From: JBLHKS01 sp047620505
GTDB taxonomy: Bacteria > Verrucomicrobiota > Verrucomicrobiia > Verrucomicrobiales > DEV007
Length of the DNA: 15,439 nt
Assembly: GCA_047620505.1 (NCBI GenBank)
Contig: JBLHKS010000166.1
Coordinates: 1-15,439 of the forward strand
Reading direction: 5' to 3'
A program made the position numbers and the translations under genes. A model generated the notes under the pieces. That model was not told the origin of the DNA, ran no database searches, and saw nothing but the letters and a program-made list of their open reading frames with translations. How positions within the stretch are numbered: position 1 is the first letter of the stretch; every line of letters starts with the position of its first letter. This document shows, piece after piece, positions 6,896 to 13,314 of the stretch.

Positions 6896-8737
6896 TCAGT
6901 CCGCATACCGCTTAATCGCCTTGATAGTCACCTTCCTGTTCTTACCAGATTCGGTGGGAAGTTCGGTGCTTTCGCCGACTTTCTTGCCAATCAACGCTTG
7001 AGCGGCTTCCGCGGTGTAAGAAATGATGTTCTTCTCAGGTTCGCCGTCCCAGGCACCGAGAATCGTGAAGCTCTCGCCGCCACCAAGATCAACGATCGTT
7101 CCAGGAACGACGGACGAACCGTCAACTCCCCCGAAATCAGTTCCTCGGGCGCGCTCAAGATCGCGCTGCATCTCTTGCCGCTGACGGTTGAGTACGCCCT
7201 GCTGATCCTTGGCCGCTTTGTATTCGGCGTTCTCCCGCAAGTCCCCGTAGGAACGTGCGATCTGGATTTCTTCTTTGTTCTGCGGAATGAGAACATTGAT
7301 GATGTTGTCGTACTCGCCCTTCTTCGCTTCGAGACTTTCCCAGGAAACGACGATCGCGTCTTCTTCGATCTGATCTTCGTCTTTTCCGGTGATCAGCTCC
7401 TGAATATCCGGGTGGATTTTGACAATCCGCGCGAGAAGCGATTTGCGAGTCAGCTCATCGAACGCCGGGCTGGTGAGCAAACGACGCGCAAATCCGCGAA
7501 CCATGTTGAGGTCAGCACCTTCGACCAGATCCGGAATCAACTGCGGGTCGTTCTGGATCGCTTCGCCGAGTCGGTTGGAGCGACGCATGCTTTCGCTGCT
7601 GAGAGCTTCGCGCTCGAGGACAGCCATGATGACCGCCGGCAGTTCCGCGCTGATGAGATCGGCCGTTTTTCCGGTTCGCTCTTTGCAAATCCAGGCAACG
7701 AGGTTCGAGTCGAGGCTACGCTGCATGAGCCCAAGTCGAAGATACGCGGTAAGCTCCTCTTGTTTATCTTGTTCGACCAAAAATTTCGTCAACTCGCCGA
7801 TTCCACGAAGGCCGGCAGCGTTGAGCATTTCGAGAACGACCTCGACCCAGTTTTCCGGAAACGCTTCCGGAAAAAGCTCGAGAATCTGCCGCTGACGAGC
7901 AACGCCGAGGCTGCGAAGAGTTTCGCCAAGCCGCCCGCGTTCAGAAGCGAGGACCTCTGCCAGAACGACGAATTCCTCTTCGCTCGTATCAATTTCCTCG
8001 AACGCCGCCTGGAGGTCCATCCGAGAAAGGAGGAGGTCGAGCGCCTGAGGCAGGAAAAGCTTAATATTCTGGCGCGCAGACTCGTTGAGATCCTTGATCA
8101 CCGGCAGCAACTGCTCGGTCGGCTCTTTAAATTCGTCAGCGGCTGCAAGGATCGCATCCACGTATTTGACCTTGGCCTTTAGATCCGAAGAATCGAGAAC
8201 ATCGGAGACCATTGCCTTCGCCGGATTCACGTCATCAGCCCGTAGTTCGAGCGGGATATTCCGCTTGGAGGGAACGATGAAGTGCCGGTCTTTCCGCAAT
8301 TCTTTCTTCGTTTTGTCCCACCAGGCCTTGTACTTGCCTTCGCTGACGATCGTCCCTTTGATGACGTGATCGACCCGGTCCAAGAGCATGTTATTGCCGT
8401 GGCTGTTCAAGGTTAAGCGCATCAATTGGACTGGCTCTTCCAATGCCATCTTCTGAAGCACCTCCAGTTCGAAATAACGGCGCGAAAGGACGTGCTCCTT
8501 CGTGAGAGGCAGTAGGGCCTTTCCTGCGAACTGCAGTTTCATAGGATGGCCCTTCTTATCTTCGAAATTGATCAGGATTCGATCCCCTATCAAATCCCAG
8601 GAATCAACCTGGCCGACGCCCCAACTTTTATGAAGGCAAAATGCGCCCTTCGGAAGCTTGTCGATTGCTTCCGCTGACACTTTGTCCAATTTCCCCTCTT
8701 CTACGAGCCGCTCTAACTTGGATTCCATTGTGATCAT
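6896..8737 (-). CDS. GreA-like transcription factor with very long N-terminal extension
   Basis: 613 residues from the ATG at 8737, against about 158 for ordinary GreA. The last 150 residues are a complete GreA/GreB module: a coiled-coil hairpin with RSYGDLRENAEYKAAKDQQ (about 495-515), whose D499 and E502 are at the place of the tip acidic residues that stimulate RNA polymerase transcript cleavage, followed by the FKBP-like C-terminal domain (VVPGTIVDLGGGESFTILG and onward). The first 75 residues contain CLHKSWGVGQV...INFEDKKGHPM, a beta-rich module seen in verrucomicrobial versions. Residues about 150-440 are helical and leucine-rich, suggesting a repeat or armadillo-like scaffold. In-frame GTG (8785) and ATG (8728) are other possible starts. 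A TAGGAGA lies 13 bases before 8737, rather far. It is transcribed alone, divergent from the gene at 8981. Confidence 0.85.
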   Translation of the reverse strand: MITMESKLERLVEEGKLDKVSAEAIDKLPKGAFCLHKSWGVGQVDSWDLIGDRILINFEDKKGHPMKLQFAGKALLPLTKEHVLSRRYFELEVLQKMALEEPVQLMRLTLNSHGNNMLLDRVDHVIKGTIVSEGKYKAWWDKTKKELRKDRHFIVPSKRNIPLELRADDVNPAKAMVSDVLDSSDLKAKVKYVDAILAAADEFKEPTEQLLPVIKDLNESARQNIKLFLPQALDLLLSRMDLQAAFEEIDTSEEEFVVLAEVLASERGRLGETLRSLGVARQRQILELFPEAFPENWVEVVLEMLNAAGLRGIGELTKFLVEQDKQEELTAYLRLGLMQRSLDSNLVAWICKERTGKTADLISAELPAVIMAVLEREALSSESMRRSNRLGEAIQNDPQLIPDLVEGADLNMVRGFARRLLTSPAFDELTRKSLLARIVKIHPDIQELITGKDEDQIEEDAIVVSWESLEAKKGEYDNIINVLIPQNKEEIQIARSYGDLRENAEYKAAKDQQGVLNRQRQEMQRDLERARGTDFGGVDGSSVVPGTIVDLGGGESFTILGAWDGEPEKNIISYTAEAAQALIGKKVGESTELPTESGKNRKVTIKAIKRYAD

Positions 8738-8941
8738 CCATAAAACCGGATCTCCTACAGTCCAAGCGTTTTTTGCGGGTGGCACCGTACAAAAACTGCG
8801 AAAGTTGTAGATCGAGGAAAGTCACCGCTCCAAACCTGGTCGACGAATTCCACCCGGGAACGCACCGAATCGCTACGTAAAAGCCCTGGAGCCTCATTTG
8901 CTCTGGTTTTTCCCCAGGAAAAAAACCGTGGAATAAAAGTC

Positions 8942-8971
8942 TTGCCAAGATTTCAAATTCTGGCTTAACCT
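8942..8971 (+). promoter_or_regulatory. Candidate promoter for the TIGR04073 gene
   Basis: TTGCCA (8942-8947, five of six to the -35 consensus) and TAACCT (8966-8971) are 18 bp apart. The -10 ends 9 bp before the ATG at 8981 and no Shine-Dalgarno is visible, so the transcript would be leaderless or nearly so. The rest of 8738-8941 is the divergent control region shared with the GreA-like gene; I could not assign a convincing promoter for the opposite direction. Confidence 0.35.
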
Positions 8972-8980
8972 CGGCATCCT

Positions 8981-9391
8981 ATGAAGAAAGCGCTCTTGAT
9001 TATCGCAACTCTGGCTATTGCCGGGGTCGGAATCGCGGACATCCAAAGCCCTCCCGGAGACCGCCATTCGCCGGTTCGGAAGCTTAGCCGTGCCCTCTCA
9101 AACATTGTCTACGGAGCGATGGAAATCCCCGTTCAGTTCGAATCTACCCTTCGTAAAGAAGGTGGAACTGAGGCGTTTTCTTACGGCATCGTCAAAGGGA
9201 TCGACCGCACGGGCGCTCGCCTCGGCTACGGTCTTTTCGAACTGGTTAACTTCCGCACACCGAAGCACAAGGAAAGCTTCCGGGCTCCTTACGCCAGCGA
9301 CAAATACGACTCCGTCAACGGCTACACCGAGTATCCGCCTCAGTTCGGATTCACCTCAGGTGAAGACTACGTTCGGCGCCAGTCTTACTAA
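8981..9391 (+). CDS. Exosortase-associated TIGR04073 family secreted protein
   Basis: 136 residues. A classic signal peptide (MKKALLIIATLAIAGVGIA, cleavage near residue 19) is followed by the family core: PVRKLSRALSNIVYGAMEIP (about 31-50), then a glycine-spaced stretch, YGIVKGIDRTGARLGYGLFELVNF (about 68-91), ending in the usual hydrophobic strand. These small proteins are known mostly from Verrucomicrobia and related bacteria that encode an exosortase system; their job is unknown. No PEP-CTERM sorting signal is seen in the protein. The tail is tyrosine-rich (about 102-136). It forms a single-gene unit with its own promoter-like boxes and a strong terminator. Confidence 0.85.
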   Translation: MKKALLIIATLAIAGVGIADIQSPPGDRHSPVRKLSRALSNIVYGAMEIPVQFESTLRKEGGTEAFSYGIVKGIDRTGARLGYGLFELVNFRTPKHKESFRAPYASDKYDSVNGYTEYPPQFGFTSGEDYVRRQSY

Positions 9392-9421
9392 TTGCCGCGC
9401 TCGAATCTGATATTTTTTCTG

Positions 9422-9455
9422 AAAAGCCCGTCAGCAGCTGCTGGCGGGCTTTTTT
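9422..9455 (+). terminator. Intrinsic terminator with the iterated palindrome as its core
   Basis: A nearly perfect 32-bp inverted repeat: AAAAGCCCG pairs with CGGGCTTTT, then a T-G wobble, then CAGCAG/CTGCTG, followed by a run of T up to 9455. The upper stem and loop consist of the 10-bp word AGCAGCTGCT (9433-9442) that recurs through the window. It is 30 bp after the TIGR04073 stop and would end that transcript before the sulfatase. The A-run on the left also gives some activity in the reverse direction. Confidence 0.9.
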
Positions 9456-9486
9456 CTTTCCCATCGATCCCCTCCTCCGCTCCCAA

Positions 9487-10959
9487 ATGAAATTCACACT
9501 CTGCTTTGCTCTGATTTTTGGCCTTGCTGCTTCGCTGCAAAACATCTCCGCAGCCGAAAAACCGAACATCGTCGTGATTCTCGCCGACGACATGGGCTAC
9601 GGCGACGTCCGCGCGCTCAATCCGGATTCGAAGATTCCAACTCCGAATCTCGACAGCCTCGCGAAAGACGGGATGACCTTCACCGACGCCCACACGCCTT
9701 CATCGGTTTGCACTCCGACCCGCTACGCGCTGCTGACTGGCCGATATTGTTGGCGAGGGCGCTTGAAGCAGGGCGTCCAGAACGGCTACGGCCCTCGGCT
9801 GATCGAAACCGAGCGCAAAACGATCGCAAACGTGCTGGCCGAGGCTGGCTACGACACTGCAGTTGTCGGGAAATGGCATCTCGGTCTGGATTTCGCCAAA
9901 GCCGACGGCAAGGGCTTCGATTTCGGCAAACCGCTGACCTACAGCCCGAACGATCACGGTTTCGCTTCGAGCTACGTCATTCCGGCTTCGCTGGATTTCC
10001 CGCCTTACATCTACATTCGAGATCACGAAATCACCGAATTTCCGGGAGTCACCGAGCCTGCGAGTCCGTTTCCGGATTTCTGGCGAAAGGGCGAACGATC
10101 GCCTGGATTCGTCTTCGAAACCTCGCTTCACCACCTGACCGAAGTCGCATCGGAAGCCATTTCGAGCCGCGCGAAGGCCGAAAAGCCGTTCTTCCTCTAC
10201 TTTCCGCTCACCGCTCCGCACAAGCCGGCCACGCCGCATCCGGATTTCGTCGGCAAAACTGGGCTCGGCCCCTACGGCGATTTTGTCCACCAGGTCGACT
10301 GGACCGTCGGTCAGATTCTCAAAACAATCGACGACTCCGGCATTCGCGACAACACCATCGTTATCTACTCGAGCGACAACGGCTCCTACATGTATCGGCT
10401 CGACGCAGATAAGGTCGATCACGTCGCCGACAAGACCGTTCAGGGCTACAAGCCCGAGAATCACACCGCCAACGCCGACTGGCGCGGCACCAAGGCCGAC
10501 ATCTGGGAAGCCGGGCATCACGTCCCGTTTTTCGCGCGTTGGCCGAAAGGAATCAAGGCCGGCTCGAGCTCTGACAAGACCATCTGCCTGACTGACGTCT
10601 TCGCCACAGCGGTCGAAATCGCCGGAGCAGCTGCTCCCGGTCCCGACGCGAGCGAAGACAGCTTCAGCCTCGCCCCGATCTTCGCCGAGAAGCCGGCTGA
10701 ATTCGAGCGCGCGCCCGTGATTCACCACTCTTCAGCCGGGATGTTCGCGATTCGCGAAGGAAAGTGGAAACTCGTTCTCGGCAACGGATCCGGCGGCCGC
10801 CAGATGCCCAAAGGCAAGAAATTCGAACGCCCCTACGCGCTGTTCGACCTCGAATCCGATCCGCGCGAAACGAAAGACCTGATCGCCGAATTTCCAGAAA
10901 TCGCCGAAAAGCTCGAAAAGCGCTGCCTCGAAATCCGCGACTCCGGTCGTAGCCGGTAG
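9487..10959 (+). CDS. Secreted type I formylglycine sulfatase (arylsulfatase family S1)
   Basis: 490 residues. A signal peptide (about 1-23, ending SAAEKP) exports it. NIVVILADDMGYGD (27-40) supplies the calcium ligands D34/D35. The key motif is C75-T-P-T-R79 within SSVCTPTRYALLTGRY; C75 is converted to formylglycine by a sulfatase-maturing enzyme. GKWHLG (128-133), APHKP (H245, K246) and SSDNG (D297, N298) complete the metal and sulfate site. The C-terminal part has WRGTKADIWEAGHHVPF, usual for the family, and ends with ALFDLESDPRETKDL. Such enzymes remove sulfate esters from algal or host polysaccharides, or from small aryl sulfates; the natural substrate cannot be read from the sequence. 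No glycoside hydrolase or SusC/D-like gene is nearby. It ends 3 bp from the convergent gene. Confidence 0.93.
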   Translation: MKFTLCFALIFGLAASLQNISAAEKPNIVVILADDMGYGDVRALNPDSKIPTPNLDSLAKDGMTFTDAHTPSSVCTPTRYALLTGRYCWRGRLKQGVQNGYGPRLIETERKTIANVLAEAGYDTAVVGKWHLGLDFAKADGKGFDFGKPLTYSPNDHGFASSYVIPASLDFPPYIYIRDHEITEFPGVTEPASPFPDFWRKGERSPGFVFETSLHHLTEVASEAISSRAKAEKPFFLYFPLTAPHKPATPHPDFVGKTGLGPYGDFVHQVDWTVGQILKTIDDSGIRDNTIVIYSSDNGSYMYRLDADKVDHVADKTVQGYKPENHTANADWRGTKADIWEAGHHVPFFARWPKGIKAGSSSDKTICLTDVFATAVEIAGAAAPGPDASEDSFSLAPIFAEKPAEFERAPVIHHSSAGMFAIREGKWKLVLGNGSGGRQMPKGKKFERPYALFDLESDPRETKDLIAEFPEIAEKLEKRCLEIRDSGRSR

Positions 10960-10962
10960 AAC

Positions 10963-11316
10963 TCAGCTCTCTTCATCCTCCGGCTCCAAGTGCAAGTGGT
11001 GGAAAAGCCGATGCCCGACCGGAACCAGCAGAATCGCGGCTAGCGAAACGAAAATCAGGCGAGCGTAGAGAACGTAAACGCCAAAGAAAATAATCCCGGC
11101 TGTCGACTCAGGATGATCGTGAACATCGTGCTCGGCCAGAACCAGACTGGCGCGCAGGAAAGACTTCTCCCAACCCAGATTCTCCGTCATTTGAAGTCCG
11201 ACCATGCCGATCAGAATCGAAAAGACCACCAGTCCGCCCGTTATAAAAAGCGCGACAACGATGCGGCGCGCAAACTTCGCTTTGGAGATGAGAGGCTGAG
11301 ATCGGTGTTCGAACAT
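10963..11316 (-). CDS. Small two-TM channel-like membrane protein
   Basis: 117 residues. A basic N-terminus (MFEHRSQPLISKAKFARR) precedes TM1 (about 19-40). A re-entrant-like loop, MTENLGWEKSFLRASLVLAE (43-62), is followed by TM2 (about 73-98) and a His-rich, acidic tail with PVGHRLFHHLHLEPEDEE. This matches a widespread family of uncharacterised proteins shaped like the pore unit of two-TM potassium channels, where the loop usually reads E-x-L-x-W-x-x-A-F-x-N-A-x-M-x-L-x-G-M-G-P. Here the glycine-rich filter portion is replaced by AEHDVHDHPES, with no TVGYG, so ion selectivity is doubtful. It is convergent with the sulfatase with only 3 bp between stops and no terminator, so antisense read-through is likely. 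Confidence 0.72.
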   Translation of the reverse strand: MFEHRSQPLISKAKFARRIVVALFITGGLVVFSILIGMVGLQMTENLGWEKSFLRASLVLAEHDVHDHPESTAGIIFFGVYVLYARLIFVSLAAILLVPVGHRLFHHLHLEPEDEES

Positions 11317-11375
11317 GGGGCAAGCTAAACCGAATGCTTCGCTCCAGGCAAGGCTGTTGGCGCGCCCGGCGAATC

Positions 11376-11524
11376 AACATCGACACCCTGAAGCCGCCGC
11401 TGCCACCGAGCAACTGCTGGGCCGGATGAGCGCCGGCCGCGTCCTCATCACCTCGCGTCTCGGCGACTGGAGCGCGCAGGTTGGGGAATTCGATCTCGAT
11501 GTCCTCAGTGAAGACGCCGCCGCC
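11376..11524 (+). pseudogene. Remnant of a STAND/NB-ARC ATPase gene
   Basis: About 46 codons from 11387 read PEAAAATEQLLGRMSAG and then RVLITSRLGDWSAQV, then FDLDVLSEDAAA. This follows the NB-ARC pattern just after Walker B: a helix, the sensor strand GRVLITSR, then W-x-x-x-V-x-x-x-x-L-D-V-L-x-x-E-D-A-A-x-F. One base out of frame immediately before it, 11376-11387 reads N-I-D-T, the residues expected after Walker B, consistent with a 1-bp deletion. No P-loop, effector or repeat domain is present, and the reading stops where the palindromic element begins. I infer a decayed gene of the STAND type often used in signalling or phage defence. A chance ORF is possible but the motif run is long. Confidence 0.5.
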
Positions 11525-11671
11525 TTTGGAGTGCGGTGGGGAGCCTCAAGCGAGACACCGCTTTCGAACTGCCGAAGAACGTGAATTGGCCATTCCGCGC
11601 CAGCGGTCTCGTCGACGATCGAGAGCCATTCGAAAGCGGTGTCTCGCCAAGCCTCCCCACCGCACTCCAAA
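11525..11671. repeat. 147-bp palindromic repeat element (REP/MITE-like)
   Basis: Two inverted arms of 44 and 43 bp (11525-11568 and 11629-11671) enclose a 60-bp centre. The outer 19 bp (TTTGGAGTGCGGTGGGGAG) and inner 19 bp (GCGAGACACCGCTTTCGAA) of each arm are identical; only the 5-6 bases between them differ. The centre has a smaller imperfect hairpin, GGTCTCG...CGAGAGCC (about 11606-11627). It carries no gene and would be mobilised in trans, if at all. Similar short sequences ending in GGAGTGCGGTGG are, to my memory, common in verrucomicrobial genomes, but that needs a search. GC-rich tracts GACGCCGCCGCC and GACGAAGCCGCCGCC lie on its left and right flanks and might be an imperfect duplication. 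Confidence 0.85.
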
Positions 11672-11840
11672 TTGACGAAGCCGCCGCCCATCGACTTAGC
11701 ACCCTCTGGGGTAAATCGATACTCCGACTGGGGCAGGTCGACGGATCAGGATCGGTAAGAGGGATTCGGGTTGATTCGAGGCGGCGGTGCCGTAATCGTC
11801 CGCGGGTTGATCCGAAGTGAAACCGGGCCCAAGCCACTGC
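11672..11840. other. Gene-free stretch upstream of the efflux gene
   Basis: Together with the remnant and the palindrome this fills the 524-bp gap 11317-11840. I see no conserved ORF, RNA gene or clear promoter here. A frame beginning GACGAAGCCGCC runs to a stop at 11817-11819, overlapping a GTG at 11817 that would extend the next gene; it shows no recognisable motif. It may be part of the decayed STAND gene or plain spacer. Confidence 0.4.
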
Positions 11841-13250
11841 ATGAATGCTTTCCGAATTTCCCAGCTGCTGCTGGCCCTGAGCTGTCTTCTGTCCGTCGTC
11901 AGCTGCGAAACGACTACCTTGGTCGACACCTGGACTCCGGAAGGCGGCGAGCCGGATGCGCCCGCGAGCTACCGTCGTTCTTCAGCAGCTGCTGGCGCGA
12001 AGATCGACCACGGGACTTGGTGGAAGGCGTTCCGCGATCCGGTTCTTGATGACCTTGTCGGACGTGTCGAGAAAAATAACCCGGAGGCTCGCGCCGCCTT
12101 CGCGCGGGTCGAGCAAGCCAACGCGACGATGGGCGTGACGAGTTCGCAGCGTTTCCCATCCGTGACTGGCGAAGGCCTGGCCGCGCAGCAGCAGGATTCG
12201 CTCAACAGCCTGCTCTTTCCGATCGATGAGTTTCGTTATGACCGCTATCGGGTCGCCGTCAACGCGTCCTGGGAGGTCGATCTTTGGGGAAAGCTCAAGG
12301 CCGCGTATCGCCGGGATCAGTTCACGGCGGAGTCCGCTCAAGCCGATTACGAAGCGGCTCTCTTGTCGTTGCAAACGGCCGCAGCGAGGCAGTATCTCGC
12401 GCTCCGGTTCGTCGAGCAGGAAGCGGCCATTCTGGCGGATGCGCTCAAGAATCGCGAGGAGCAGGTTCGGCTCCAGAGCTCGCTCGCGAAGCGCGGTGCC
12501 GGGACGGACGCCGATGTCGCGCGGGCCCGGACGGAGCTGGAATCGACCCGGGCGGAGGCGCTCGGTCTGGAGCGAATTGCGGGGAAGCTGGAACACGCGG
12601 TCGCGATTCTGGCAGGCGAAGCGCCTTCCGCGTTGAAGCCCGGTCGAGGTCCGTCAGTTCGGCTACCCAGCGTGCCCGCCAGCCTGCCGTCGGAGCTGCT
12701 TGCGCGCCGTCCGGATTTGCGATCTGCCGACGCGAAGTTGCGAGCAGCTGCTCAGCAGGTCGGGGTTCGCAAAGCCGACTTTCTCCCAAGCGTCCGCCTG
12801 ACCGGTGCAGCTGGGCTGGCGAGTCTCGACACGGACGATTTGTTCACGAGTCAGAACAGTTTTCTCTACAATCTCGGCCCGCAGATCGACATCCCGATTT
12901 ACCGAGCCGGACTGCGCGGGTCAGCGGTTGGGAAGGCGAAAGCGGCCTGGCGTGAGGCGGTCGAAACCTACCGAGCGGTCTTCCTCCGAGCGATTGGCGA
13001 GGTCGAAAACTCGCTCCTTGATCTGGATGTCCTTGATCGCCAGATCGCAGCGCAGCACGCCGCCGTCACAGCCGCTGAGGAAACGGTCGCGACCTCGCAA
13101 AAGCAGTTTGATCGGGGTTTCGCCAGCTTTTTCGAGGTCGTGGACGCGCAACGCGAGTTCCTTCGTGCTCGGCGGATTGAGAATGCGCTCAAAGGCGAAC
13201 GCGCCGCCGCGACCGTCCAGCTGATCCAGGCGCTCGGCGGGAAATGGTGA
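11841..13250 (+). CDS. RND-type outer-membrane efflux lipoprotein (NodT/OprM-like)
   Basis: 469 residues from the ATG at 11841. That start gives a lipoprotein signal peptide, with V-V-S-C22 as the lipobox, so an N-terminal lipid anchor is expected; a GTG at 11817 would spoil it. Two outer-membrane-efflux repeats follow (about 45-250 and 270-465). The second opens with SELLARRPDLRSADAKLRAAAQQVG and continues FLPSVRLTGAAG, the hallmark of the NodT family; a long tail of helix ends QLIQALGGKW. The trimer would form a TolC-like duct through the outer membrane and periplasm. Usually an RND pump and a membrane-fusion gene lie next to it; none is within this window, so it is either an orphan or its partners are elsewhere. 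The palindrome AGCAGCTGCT occurs twice in it, both times as Ala-Ala-Ala. Confidence 0.93.
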   Translation: MNAFRISQLLLALSCLLSVVSCETTTLVDTWTPEGGEPDAPASYRRSSAAAGAKIDHGTWWKAFRDPVLDDLVGRVEKNNPEARAAFARVEQANATMGVTSSQRFPSVTGEGLAAQQQDSLNSLLFPIDEFRYDRYRVAVNASWEVDLWGKLKAAYRRDQFTAESAQADYEAALLSLQTAAARQYLALRFVEQEAAILADALKNREEQVRLQSSLAKRGAGTDADVARARTELESTRAEALGLERIAGKLEHAVAILAGEAPSALKPGRGPSVRLPSVPASLPSELLARRPDLRSADAKLRAAAQQVGVRKADFLPSVRLTGAAGLASLDTDDLFTSQNSFLYNLGPQIDIPIYRAGLRGSAVGKAKAAWREAVETYRAVFLRAIGEVENSLLDLDVLDRQIAAQHAAVTAAEETVATSQKQFDRGFASFFEVVDAQREFLRARRIENALKGERAAATVQLIQALGGKW

Positions 13251-13314
13251 GATGATCCGCGCGCGTCGAAATTCACCGTTGATTTCGATGAATCCACGCA
13301 AAGAATAGAAGCCG

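Larger units (their letters stand above)
269..12752. repeat. Iterated 10-bp palindrome AGCAGCTGCT, ten exact copies
   Basis: Exact copies begin at 269, 1656, 2714, 4044, 4530, 6799, 9433, 10626, 11984 and 12743. One-mismatch copies (AGCAACTGCT) begin at 8106 and 11409. Eight exact copies are in coding sequence: 269 in the DUF4407 gene, 1656 and 2714 in BatB/C, 4044 and 4530 in BatD, 10626 in the sulfatase, 11984 and 12743 in the efflux gene. One is intergenic (6799) and one is the terminator core (9433). In genes it reads Ala-Ala-Ala (GCA-GCT-GCT) or Gln-Leu-Leu (CAG-CTG-CTG). The base before it is C in eight of ten. At 10626 the palindrome widens to 14 bp (GGAGCAGCTGCTCC). Confidence 0.95.

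Noticed and set aside
6998..8182. A 394-codon open frame on the + strand
   Set aside because: It is antisense to the GreA-like gene and contains no family signature.
9700..10728. A 342-codon open frame on the - strand
   Set aside because: It is antisense to the sulfatase, whose catalytic motifs are all in the + frame.
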